In this document: positions 25,524 to 32,716 of the stretch, piece by piece
How the letters are laid out: every line of letters begins with the position of its first letter
Numbering within the stretch: position 1 is the first letter of the stretch
Assembly: GCF_008704715.1 (NCBI RefSeq)
Contig: NZ_CP023689.1
Span: 7,998,001 to 8,062,000 of the forward strand
Reading direction: 5' to 3'
DNA from: Streptomyces chartreusis
Lineage (GTDB): Bacteria > Actinomycetota > Actinomycetes > Streptomycetales > Streptomycetaceae
DNA length: 64,000 bases
The notes under the pieces: generated by a model
The model's input: the letters and a program-made list of their open reading frames with translations, nothing else
What the model was told of the DNA's origin: nothing
Databases searched by the model: none
Translations under genes and position numbers: made by a program

Positions 25524-25967
25524 ATGATTGCCGAGACCGTTTGTTCAGCCGTCGCCGCGGCCGGCCTGGGCATCGCGGCGGTCACGGCGTACCGCAAGCG
25601 TTTCCTCGCGGCCACGCGCATCGCCGCCTACTCCCTCGTGCCCCTCGGCCTGGTGATGACCGGAGTCGTCGAGTGGCTCGCGGACACCGCGTTCAGCCCG
25701 ACGGCCTGGGCGGGCTTCGGAGTCCTCGGAGTCGCATGGGTGCTGTTCATGACCACCCGGGCGGTGGAGCGCCGCCGCGGCGGTACGCGCAGGGAGCGCA
25801 AGGAGGCCCGTGCCGCCGCGCAGCGCGACGCGGTGGCCCCGGCGGCCTCGGCGCCGTCGCTCGGCGCGGGCTCCCGGCAGTCGACCCGGCCCGCGACCGC
25901 GCCCAAGGCGCAGGGCGGGGACGACTTCAGCGACATCGAGGCCATCCTCAAGAAGCACGGCATATGA
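25524..25967 (+). CDS. Small membrane protein with conserved C-terminal peptide
   Basis: 147 residues, three membrane segments (TVCSAVAAAGLGIAAVTAY, YSLVPLGLVMTGVVEWL, WAGFGVLGVAWVLFMTT), then a charged, disordered tail ending in FSDIEAILKKHGI, which looks like a short binding peptide. ATG 25524 has GGAGG 5 bases upstream. GTG 25488, also with a good site (GGAAGGGA), would add 12 residues. Relatives are sometimes labelled cellulose synthase, but nothing here supports that activity. Confidence 0.78.
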   Translation: MIAETVCSAVAAAGLGIAAVTAYRKRFLAATRIAAYSLVPLGLVMTGVVEWLADTAFSPTAWAGFGVLGVAWVLFMTTRAVERRRGGTRRERKEARAAAQRDAVAPAASAPSLGAGSRQSTRPATAPKAQGGDDFSDIEAILKKHGI

Positions 25968-26120
25968 CCCCTGCGCAGGGGATGAAACGACACAGTGGGT
26001 CGTGCCGCGGCCGTAAGTGATCAAGACTCGAAGCGGACATCACGGAATCCAGCGAACTCCCGCTCATTCCGGGCGTGTTGATCGCGCGGTGACGTGGATC
26101 TACGTCATCATCGCCGCGAG

Positions 26121-26273
26121 ATGCTGGACACGACACAGAGCGAGGCCACTCCGTCTCAGGACGAGCCTCGTGGGTGCCTCTTCGCCCTTTCCCAGCCACC
26201 GCTGATGATCTTCCTTGCGGTGATCGGGTGTCTGCTCCTCATGGCTGCGCTGCACGACCTGCTGCTGCTCTGA
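26121..26273 (+). CDS. Small single-pass membrane protein, 50 residues
   Basis: Frame from ATG 26121 to TGA 26273. The first 25 residues are hydrophilic and acidic (MLDTTQSEATPSQDEPRG), followed by one long hydrophobic helix (PPLMIFLAVIGCLLLMAALH) running to the last residue LLLL. A terminator at 26288-26308 closes it, and it is convergent with the CGNR gene. No good ribosome binding site is seen; a GTG at 26094 is an alternative start. The organised N-terminal/membrane layout and good placement support a real gene of unknown function. Confidence 0.6.
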   Translation: MLDTTQSEATPSQDEPRGCLFALSQPPLMIFLAVIGCLLLMAALHDLLLL

Positions 26274-26287
26274 GCCGTACCCGCGGC

Positions 26288-26308
26288 CCCCGGCGCCACC
26301 CGCCGGGG
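26288..26308 (+). terminator. Terminator between the small membrane gene and the CGNR gene
   Basis: 8-bp GC stem 26288-26295 with 26301-26308 and loop CCACC, between two convergent genes. Confidence 0.6.
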
Positions 26309-26347
26309 TCCGCGTCGACACACATCTCGTGCCGGGCGGGCAGCCGC

Positions 26348-26905
26348 TCAGCCGGCCGCTTCCTTGCGGCGCGCACGGTAGGCGGCCACATGCAGACGGT
26401 TCCCACAGGTACGGCTGTCGCAGTAGCGCCGGGACCGGTTGCGGGAGAGGTCCACGAAGGCGTGCCGGCAGTCGGGCGCCTCGCAGCGGCGCAGCCGCTC
26501 CTCCTCACCGGCGACCACGAAGAACGCCAGCGCCATGCCGCAGTCCGCCGCGAGATGGTCGGCGACGGAGGCGCCGGGGGCGAAGTAGTGCACATGCCAG
26601 TCGTAGCCGTCGTGGTCGGTGAGCCGCGGGGTGGTGCCCGCGGCGGCGACCAGCTCGTTGATCAGGCTCGCGGCGCTCCGGGGATCCGGCGCCGCGAAGA
26701 TCGCGGCGAACCGTGCGCGCACCTTGCGCACCGCCGACAGATCGAACTCCGAGAGGACCCCGACATCGCTGATTTCGTGCTTTCCTACGAAATCCTCCAG
26801 GGCGGCGACATCCGGCAGCCCGTCCGACGTCCCGTCCTCCGGCACGGTGTTCACCAGATCCACCACGGCATCGAGTGCACACCGGGTGTCATGGGTGATC
26901 AGCAC
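26348..26905 (-). CDS. CGNR zinc-finger (ABATE domain) protein
   Basis: 185 residues. The N-terminal 130 residues correspond to the putative stress-induced ABATE domain. The C-terminal CGNR zinc finger is RRCEAPDCRHAFVDLS followed by RRYCDSRTCGNRLHVAAYR, giving the four Cys and the CGNR motif. Such proteins are thought to be transcription regulators that bind DNA with the zinc finger. GTG start at 26905 preceded by GGGAG. Its promoter may use TACCAT at 26962-26957 on the minus strand. Confidence 0.88.
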   Translation of the reverse strand: MLITHDTRCALDAVVDLVNTVPEDGTSDGLPDVAALEDFVGKHEISDVGVLSEFDLSAVRKVRARFAAIFAAPDPRSAASLINELVAAAGTTPRLTDHDGYDWHVHYFAPGASVADHLAADCGMALAFFVVAGEEERLRRCEAPDCRHAFVDLSRNRSRRYCDSRTCGNRLHVAAYRARRKEAAG

Positions 26906-27222
26906 GTTTCGCTCCCTGGCCTGGTGGTCGGGCGGGGTGCCCGCCGATGCTGGCCGATGGTAGTGGCTCGCGGAGCCCCCACACGGGCCGCGCCCGTGCG
27001 CGGCTTCCGATTACAACGCCACAGCGGCGCCGACGGTTCCCGCTGGAGCGGACCTCGTCCGCCTCAGGCGCCTCTCCCGCCCCGTGGGCGCCTCTGCCCC
27101 ACACGCACACCAGCGCCGCCCCCGCGGAGCGGAGACGGCGCTGCTGTGTGCCGTATGCGGTTGTCTTGGCCCGAGCCGTCTCCCCGAGTCGACGGCGCCG
27201 GGCGGCTTGTGGGGACCTCGCC
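26906..27222. other. Intergenic region between the CGNR gene and ssgB
   Basis: 317 bases. The left part is the upstream region of the CGNR gene. A 6-bp stem at 27175-27196 downstream of ssgB might be a weak terminator. No convincing small gene was seen. Confidence 0.45.
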
Positions 27223-27636
27223 CTAACTTTCCGCCAGGATGTGTGACAGCTCCTGATCGAGGTCGAAATGCCGATGCTCCGTACCGGGAGGCACGGCGGC
27301 ATCCGTCCGCTTCAGGAACGACTCCAGGGCACGCGCAGGCGCTTCGAGCAGCGCCTCGCCCTCAGGAGAGCTCAGGGCGATGCAGACGACGCCCTGACCA
27401 TGACTGCGCGACGGCCAGACACGGACGTCGCCGGTGCCGGTGGGCCGATGCAGCCCCTCCGCAAGGAGGTCACGGGCGAACACCCACTCGACGGTCTCTT
27501 CGGCTCCGGTGTGGAAGGTGGCGTGCACGGCGTAGGGGTCGGCCGTGTCGTACCGCAGGCCTGCGGGGACAGGCAGGGATGACTCGCTCGACACAACGAG
27601 GCGCAGGTGCAGCTCGCAGCTGACCGTGGTGTTCAT
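27223..27636 (-). CDS. ssgB: Sporulation and cell division protein SsgB
   Basis: 137-residue SsgA-like protein. In sporulating Streptomyces SsgB marks future septum sites together with SsgA, recruits FtsZ and stimulates its polymerisation. The sequence starting MNTTVSCELHLRLVV, with DPYAVHATFHTGAEETVEW and WPSRSHGQGVVCIALSSPEG, is essentially the well-known SsgB, which is extremely conserved between species, and the length is the same. ATG 27636 is chosen on that basis; the in-frame extension is basic and unlike the family. A stress-sigma-like promoter candidate lies at 27699-27722 on the minus strand. Confidence 0.97.
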   Translation of the reverse strand: MNTTVSCELHLRLVVSSESSLPVPAGLRYDTADPYAVHATFHTGAEETVEWVFARDLLAEGLHRPTGTGDVRVWPSRSHGQGVVCIALSSPEGEALLEAPARALESFLKRTDAAVPPGTEHRHFDLDQELSHILAES

Positions 27637-27698
27637 AAGCGCCAGGGCCTTTCGCTCAGTGTGCGCTCGGGGATTCGCACGTCGGCGAAATCGACATG

Positions 27699-27722
27699 CC
27701 ACCTACGGTGCCGTTGTAAACC
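27699..27722 (-). promoter_or_regulatory. Candidate SigH-type promoter of ssgB
   Basis: On the minus strand GTTT (27722-27719) and GGTGGC (27704-27699) are separated by 14 bases, similar to the GTTT-N14-16-GGGTA type read by the SigB/SigH group. ssgB of S. coelicolor is known to depend on SigH. The -10 half is a partial match only. Confidence 0.35.
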
Positions 27723-27827
27723 CCTCTGAGTGTTTTGCGTGTCTTTACGTAACTCTTCCGGCCGAGAACCTGTTCGCGAGGTACGCCCATTCCGGTGACT
27801 GGTTTCGGTCCGGTAGGGTTTGGCCGT

Positions 27828-28286
27828 ATGAATACGGGGAGTAACGAGCCGGGCGATGTTGCCATGGCTGCAGACGAGACCGAAGTGGACGGAGTGAAGG
27901 ACGACAGCGAGCAGGGCCTGGGCTCGAAAGCGCCGGAGTTCATCAAGGCGCGCCGTGTGCTGCACCTGAGCTGGCAGGTGGGCGTCTTCATCATCGGTCT
28001 CGCGATAGTGGGCGCCGGCATCGTCATGCTGCCGCTGCCGGGCCCCGGCTGGGTCGTGATCTTCGGAGGCATGGCGGTCTGGGCGACCGAGTTCGTCTGG
28101 GCCCAGCTGGTGCTGCGCTGGACCAAGCGCAAGGTCACCGAGGCGGCCCAGAAGGCGCTCGACCCGAAGGTGCGCCGCCGCAACATCATCCTGACTTCGA
28201 TCGGCCTCGTGATCATCGGCGTGCTCGTCGGGATCTACCTCTGGAAGTTCGGCATCGTCATGCCCTGGAAGATCAAGGACCAGTGA
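27828..28286 (+). CDS. PGPGW-motif transmembrane protein (TIGR02611 type)
   Basis: 152 residues. About 50 hydrophilic residues, then the PGPGW membrane module: two membrane helices around LPLPGPGWVVIFGGMAVW and a final helix (ILTSIGLVIIGVLVGIYLW). The basic segment RWTKRKVTEAAQKALDPK lies between helices. The family is widespread in actinobacteria without known function. ATG 27828 follows TAGGGT (27814-27819) by 8 bases, with no ribosome binding site, so a leaderless start is likely. Divergent from ssgB. Confidence 0.87.
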   Translation: MNTGSNEPGDVAMAADETEVDGVKDDSEQGLGSKAPEFIKARRVLHLSWQVGVFIIGLAIVGAGIVMLPLPGPGWVVIFGGMAVWATEFVWAQLVLRWTKRKVTEAAQKALDPKVRRRNIILTSIGLVIIGVLVGIYLWKFGIVMPWKIKDQ

Positions 28287-28374
28287 TCCACGAGGGGGGT
28301 GCGGACGTCGGCCGGTGCGCGTTCGCGCTGGTCACGCGCACCCCCTGACATGGGGTAATGTTCTTCCTGCGTCC

Positions 28375-28446
28375 GGGCGATTAGCTCAGTGGGAGAGCGC
28401 TTCGTTCACACCGAAGAGGTCACTGGTTCGAACCCAGTATCGCCCA
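28375..28446 (+). tRNA. tRNA-Val(CAC), copy 1
   Basis: Acceptor GGGCGAT/ATCGCCC, discriminator A, anticodon loop TTCACAC giving CAC. Identical over the full length to the gene at 38603-38674. No encoded CCA. Confidence 0.95.
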
Positions 28447-28457
28447 CCCGGATCCGA

Positions 28458-28487
28458 CGGCCCGTCTGCGACTGAGCAGGCGGGCCG
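28458..28487 (+). terminator. Terminator of tRNA-Val(CAC) copy 1
   Basis: 12-bp stem 28458-28469 with 28476-28487 (one G-U pair), loop GACTGA, directly after the tRNA. Confidence 0.75.
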
Positions 28488-28721
28488 CCGGCGTTCGTGC
28501 GGCAAGAGGCATTCCTGGCGCGCCGGTGTCCGGCGCCTCCGAAGCCGTCGAGGGCGTCGGCGCCTTCGGTCGAGAGGCAGTCGCCCGCCGCACCCCGCCC
28601 GCCGTTCGGCCCGTCGGCCGTGCGCCCCTCACCTGCGGCGTCGCACCGCCTGCCCGGCCCGCCGGACCTCACGCGCCGTCAACTCGGCCGCCGGGTCCGC
28701 AAGAAATTCCTGTCCGAGTCA

Positions 28722-28750
28722 TTGACGCACCCCGAGGCCCTCCGTAGCTT
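28722..28750 (+). promoter_or_regulatory. Promoter of the sugar ABC transporter operon
   Basis: TTGACG (28722-28727) and TAGCTT (28745-28750) separated by exactly 17 bases, the best vegetative-type promoter in the window. Transcription would start near 28757, inside the operator. Confidence 0.75.
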
Positions 28751-28758
28751 GTGCCAGC

Positions 28759-28781
28759 AAGCGCTTACTTGAAACGATTCA
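28759..28781 (+). promoter_or_regulatory. LacI-type operator overlapping the transcription start
   Basis: The 8-base palindrome AAGCGCTT (28759-28766), typical of LacI-family repressor sites, is followed by the imperfect palindrome TGAAACGATTCA (28770-28781). The position at the transcription start fits repression by a sugar-responsive regulator encoded elsewhere. Confidence 0.6.
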
Positions 28782-28817
28782 TGCAGGCGGCGACGACGCT
28801 GCGGAGGGGGCCCGACT

Positions 28818-30107
28818 GTGGGAACCAACAGGAATGTCGACAGGCGCACGATCCTGAAGGCGGCCGGTGCCACGGCTGCCACGATCGGGCTCGCCTCGAC
28901 CACGGCGTGCGGGGGCGACGGGGGTGCCTCCGCCGACGGGACGGTGACGATCCGTTACGCATGGTGGGGCGCCGAGGACCGCGCCGAACGGATCAACAAG
29001 ACCATCGCGCTCTTCGAGAAGAAGTACCCGAAGATCAAGGTCAAGACGGACTTTCAGCCGTACACCGACTTCTGGAAGAAGTTCAACACCCAGGCCTCCG
29101 GGGGGAATCCGCCGGACGTGTTCCAGAATGCGATTGGATTCCTGCGCAAATACGACGCGAAGAATGTGCTGCTCGATCTGAGCGAGCAGGTCGAGGCCGG
29201 CAACCTCTCCATGGACGGCTTCCGCGCGGGCCTGGACAAGTTCGGTGAGATCGACGGCAAGCTCCTCGGTGTCCCGGTCGGCTCCAACTCCATGGCGCTG
29301 GTCATCGACAAGCCCGTCTACACCAAGGCCGGCGTCAAGCCGGAACAGGGCTGGACCTGGGACGACTTCGACGCGGCGATGAAGCGGATCCGCGACAGGG
29401 CCGGCCGCGCGGGCGACAGCGGCATGTACGGGGTCATGTACCTCTACGACCTCTACCTCCGCCAGAACGGCAAGGCGTTCTTCACCGAGGACGGACTCGG
29501 CTTCACCGAGACGGATCTGACGGACTGGTGGACCAAGGCCGAGAAGGGCGTCGAGGAGGGCGTCTACGCGGACGCCAAGAAGGTCGCCCAGATCAAGCCC
29601 AAGTCGGCGGTCTCCGCCGAGCTCGCCGGTGGCGAGTTCACCTGGGACAACTTCACCGTTCGCTACACCTCCGAGGGCAAGAGCGAGTACGGCCTCGCAC
29701 CGATCCCGACGACGGACGGCAAGAAGACCGGCCAGTACCTCGGCTCCCTGATGCTCAGCGCCTCCAAGCGCACCCAGCACCCGAAGGAGGTCGCCCAGTT
29801 CATCGACTTCATGGTCCACGAGCCCGAGGTCGCCAAGATCATGGGCTACGACCGGGGCGTGCCCGCCACCCAGGCCCAGTTCGACGCCTTCCAGCCGACG
29901 GACGAGGTCAACAAGGGGATCGCCGCCTACGAGACCTCCCTCGTCGAGGCGGGCGTCCTGGAGCCGATCACCCCGCACCCGAACGGCGCGGACATCTGTG
30001 AGGCCGCGTTCCTGCGCATCGCCGAGGAGCTCGCGCTCGGCAAGCGCTCGGTCGACGAGGCCGTCAAGCAGTTCTTCACCGAGTCGAAGACGGCTCTCGT
30101 CGTCTGA
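28818..30107 (+). CDS. Sugar ABC transporter substrate-binding lipoprotein
   Basis: 429-residue extracellular solute-binding protein of family 1 (oligosaccharide type). The N-terminus combines a twin-arginine motif (DRRTILKAAGAT) with a lipobox ending TTAC (Cys31), so it is probably Tat-exported and lipid anchored. Then follow the binding-protein segments IRYAWWGAEDRAERINKT and NPPDVFQNAIGF. It delivers sugar to the two permeases encoded directly downstream; its TGA overlaps the next ATG by one base. GTG start. The downstream PcRGLX/YetA-like gene suggests a rhamnogalacturonan- or pectin-derived ligand. Confidence 0.92.
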   Translation: MGTNRNVDRRTILKAAGATAATIGLASTTACGGDGGASADGTVTIRYAWWGAEDRAERINKTIALFEKKYPKIKVKTDFQPYTDFWKKFNTQASGGNPPDVFQNAIGFLRKYDAKNVLLDLSEQVEAGNLSMDGFRAGLDKFGEIDGKLLGVPVGSNSMALVIDKPVYTKAGVKPEQGWTWDDFDAAMKRIRDRAGRAGDSGMYGVMYLYDLYLRQNGKAFFTEDGLGFTETDLTDWWTKAEKGVEEGVYADAKKVAQIKPKSAVSAELAGGEFTWDNFTVRYTSEGKSEYGLAPIPTTDGKKTGQYLGSLMLSASKRTQHPKEVAQFIDFMVHEPEVAKIMGYDRGVPATQAQFDAFQPTDEVNKGIAAYETSLVEAGVLEPITPHPNGADICEAAFLRIAEELALGKRSVDEAVKQFFTESKTALVV

Positions 30108-31105
30108 TGGGGATGACCGTGACACACGCCCCTGCCACGGAGGACCTGACCAAGGTCTCCGAGCCGCGGCACGGACCGGTGAAGCCCGAGCGACCCGCCG
30201 CCCTCAAGCGGCGGGTCCGCCGGGAGAACCTGGCCGGCTACCTCTTCATGTCCCCCTGGATCGCCGGGTTCCTGCTGCTCACAGCGGGCCCGATGATCGC
30301 CTCGCTCTACTTCGCCTTCACCGACTACAACCTCTTCGACGCACCCAAGTGGATCGGCCTCGACAACTTCTCCGAGATGTTCGGCGATCCCCGCTGGCGC
30401 CACTCGGTGCAGGTCACGCTCCGGTACGTCGTCGTCGGCACGCCCCTGAAGCTGCTCGCGGCGCTCGGCGTGGCCCTGCTCCTCGCGCAGAAGCGGCGCG
30501 GCCAGGCCTTCTACCGGGCCGCCTTCTACGCCCCGTCGCTGATCGGCGCGAGCGTCTCCGTGGCCATCGTCTGGAAGGCGATCTTCTCGGACGACGCGAT
30601 CGTGGACCGTACGCAGAAGATCTTCGGGATCGACGTCGGCGGCTGGACCGGCGACCCGGACCTGATCATCTACAGCCTGGTGGCGCTCACCGTCTGGCAG
30701 TTCGGCGCCCCGATGGTCATCTTCCTCGCCGGCCTCAAGCAGGTCCCGCGCGAGCTGTACGAGGCCGCCGAGGTCGACGGGGCCGGCAGGCTCCGCCGGT
30801 TCTGGAACATCACGCTGCCGATGATCTCCCCCGTCCTCTTCTTCAACGTCCTGCTGGAGACCATCCACTCCTTCCAGATCTTCAGCTCGGCCTACATCGT
30901 CGGCGGCGGCGCCGGAGGCAACGCCTGCGGTCCGGCCGACGGCTCGATGGTCTACACCTGCTACCTCTACGTCCAGGGCTTCGAGAACAGCCGTATGGGC
31001 CTGGCCTCCGCCATGGCCTGGATGCTGCTCGTCGCGGTCGCCCTGGTCACGGCGGTGCTGTTCTGGTCCCAGCGGCGCTGGGTGCACTACGAGGAGAGCG
31101 CCTGA
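30107..31105 (+). CDS. Sugar ABC transporter permease (MalF/LplB type)
   Basis: 332 residues with six membrane segments and the coupling EAA loop (EAAEVDGAGRLRRFWNITLP) that binds the ATPase. It pairs with the permease encoded next (1-base overlap on either side). No ATPase gene is present. In Streptomyces a shared ATPase, MsiK, serves many such CUT1 importers. A second ATG at 30113 is possible. Confidence 0.92.
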   Translation: MGMTVTHAPATEDLTKVSEPRHGPVKPERPAALKRRVRRENLAGYLFMSPWIAGFLLLTAGPMIASLYFAFTDYNLFDAPKWIGLDNFSEMFGDPRWRHSVQVTLRYVVVGTPLKLLAALGVALLLAQKRRGQAFYRAAFYAPSLIGASVSVAIVWKAIFSDDAIVDRTQKIFGIDVGGWTGDPDLIIYSLVALTVWQFGAPMVIFLAGLKQVPRELYEAAEVDGAGRLRRFWNITLPMISPVLFFNVLLETIHSFQIFSSAYIVGGGAGGNACGPADGSMVYTCYLYVQGFENSRMGLASAMAWMLLVAVALVTAVLFWSQRRWVHYEESA

Positions 31106-31983
31106 TGAGCACCACCGGTATCCCGACCTCGCGCGCCGGGGCCCTGCGCCGCAGGCTGCCCGGGTCCGTCGCCTGGCACATCGGCTCCCTGCTGGTCCTG
31201 GCCGTGATCCTCTACCCGGTCATCTGGGTCGTCGGCGGCTCCTTCAAGAAGAGTGAGGACATCGTCGGCAGCCTGGACCTGTTCCCGGGCGAGCCGGTCC
31301 TGTCCAACTACACGAGCCTCGCCGACGGCATCGCCGACATCTCCATCTCCACCTTCTTCTTCAACTCGCTCTTCCTCGCGGTCGGCTCGGTGATCGGGAT
31401 CGTGGTGTCCTGCTCGCTGACGGCCTACGCCTTCGCGAGGATCAGGTTCGCCGGGCGGAATCTGCTCTTCACGCTGATGATCGGCACGCTCCTGCTGCCG
31501 TACCACGTACTGCTGATCCCGCAGTACGTGCTGTTCCGCAACATGGAGATGATCAACACCTACACCCCGCTGCTGCTGGGGAAGTACCTCGCCACGGAGG
31601 CGTTCTTCGTCTTCCTGATGGTGCAGTTCATGCGGAACCTGCCGAAGGAACTCGACGAGGCGGCCCGCCTGGACGGCTGCGGGCACCTCAGGATCTACTG
31701 GTCGATCATGCTGCCGCTGTGCCGGCCGGCGCTCATCACCAGCGCGATCTTCACCTTCATCAACGCCTGGAACGACTTCATGGGCCCGCTGATCTACCTC
31801 AACGAGCCCGACAAGTACACCGTCTCCCTCGGTCTGAAGATGTTCGTCGACCAGGAGGGCCTGGCGAACTACGGCGGCATGATCGCCATGTCCCTCGTCG
31901 CCCTGCTGCCGGTGCTCGCCTTCTTCCTCGCCTTCCAGCGGTATCTGATCGACGGAATGGCCACCTCCGGACTGAAGGGCTGA
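31105..31983 (+). CDS. Sugar ABC transporter permease (MalG/LplC type)
   Basis: 292 residues, six membrane segments, coupling loop DEAARLDGCGHLRIYWSIML and the typical final segment FLAFQRYLIDGMATSGLKG. Forms the heterodimeric channel with the preceding permease. Start ATG overlaps the preceding TGA by one base. Confidence 0.92.
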   Translation: MSTTGIPTSRAGALRRRLPGSVAWHIGSLLVLAVILYPVIWVVGGSFKKSEDIVGSLDLFPGEPVLSNYTSLADGIADISISTFFFNSLFLAVGSVIGIVVSCSLTAYAFARIRFAGRNLLFTLMIGTLLLPYHVLLIPQYVLFRNMEMINTYTPLLLGKYLATEAFFVFLMVQFMRNLPKELDEAARLDGCGHLRIYWSIMLPLCRPALITSAIFTFINAWNDFMGPLIYLNEPDKYTVSLGLKMFVDQEGLANYGGMIAMSLVALLPVLAFFLAFQRYLIDGMATSGLKG

Positions 31984-31993
31984 GGCGGTCACG

Positions 31994-32596
31994 ATGGCCC
32001 GAGCGCGCACGAAGGCACGTACGGCAGCCGGCGGGGAGTCGGTCCTCGCCGAGCGGTTCGGCCTGTTCGCCGAGTGTCTGCTCACCGGGGTGTGGATCGC
32101 CGTGGCCTCCCTCGGCGTGCTGACCTACCCGGCCGCCTTCGCCGCCGGGGCCCGGCATCTGCACCGCCGGATCGCCCATGAGAGCGGGGGTCTGCGGGAG
32201 TTCGCCGCCGACTTCCGGGTGGCCGTGCGCGGCGGTTGGGTCGTCGGGCTCGCCGGGTGGGCCGTGGTCGCCGCGGTCTGGGTCGATGTCCAGGCCGCGC
32301 GTGCCGGGATTCCCGGTGGGCCGCTGGTCGGCGCGATCGGGGTGCTCGCGCTGATCGGGGCCGTCGTGGCGCTGCTGCGGGCGGCGGCCGCCTGGACTCC
32401 GGACGCCGGCTGGCGGGCGCTGCTCGCGGGCGCCGGACGACGGACCGTGCTCGACCCCGCCGGGTCCTTCCTGATCGTCGGCGGACTCGCCGTCGTGGCC
32501 GCGTCCGCCTGGTTCTCCGCGCCGTTGGCGGTGCCCGTGCTGGGGGCCGTCACGGCGGCGGCCGTCGCCGTGGAGGAGCGGCACCGGCACCGCTGA
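31994..32596 (+). CDS. YesL/DUF624-like membrane protein
   Basis: 200 residues with about five membrane segments (LTGVWIAVASLGVLTYPAAFAA, WVVGLAGWAVVAAVWV, LVGAIGVLALIGAVVALLRAAA, and a last pair near 165-190). It resembles the DUF624 (YesL) proteins found next to CUT1 importers and pectin-lyase genes in Bacillus. Starts 10 bases after the permease stop, so it belongs to the operon. Its function is unknown; a role in transport of the same sugar is inferred from position only. Confidence 0.7.
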   Translation: MARARTKARTAAGGESVLAERFGLFAECLLTGVWIAVASLGVLTYPAAFAAGARHLHRRIAHESGGLREFAADFRVAVRGGWVVGLAGWAVVAAVWVDVQAARAGIPGGPLVGAIGVLALIGAVVALLRAAAAWTPDAGWRALLAGAGRRTVLDPAGSFLIVGGLAVVAASAWFSAPLAVPVLGAVTAAAVAVEERHRHR

Positions 32597-32716
32597 GCGG
32601 CGGTGTCCCGCCGTACGAAGGCCGGTGCTCTTCAACAAGGCCGGCGCTCCCGGGCGCCGCACCTCTCTCTGTCATGCCCCTGACCATCCCTTGCACGCGC
32701 ACGGAAAGGAAAGGCC

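Larger units (their letters stand above)
28447..28817 (+). other. Region between tRNA-Val and the sugar importer
   Basis: 371 bases. It holds the tRNA terminator (28458-28487), then about 230 bases of GC-rich sequence with nothing recognised, then the promoter and operator of the sugar operon (28722-28781). Confidence 0.6.
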
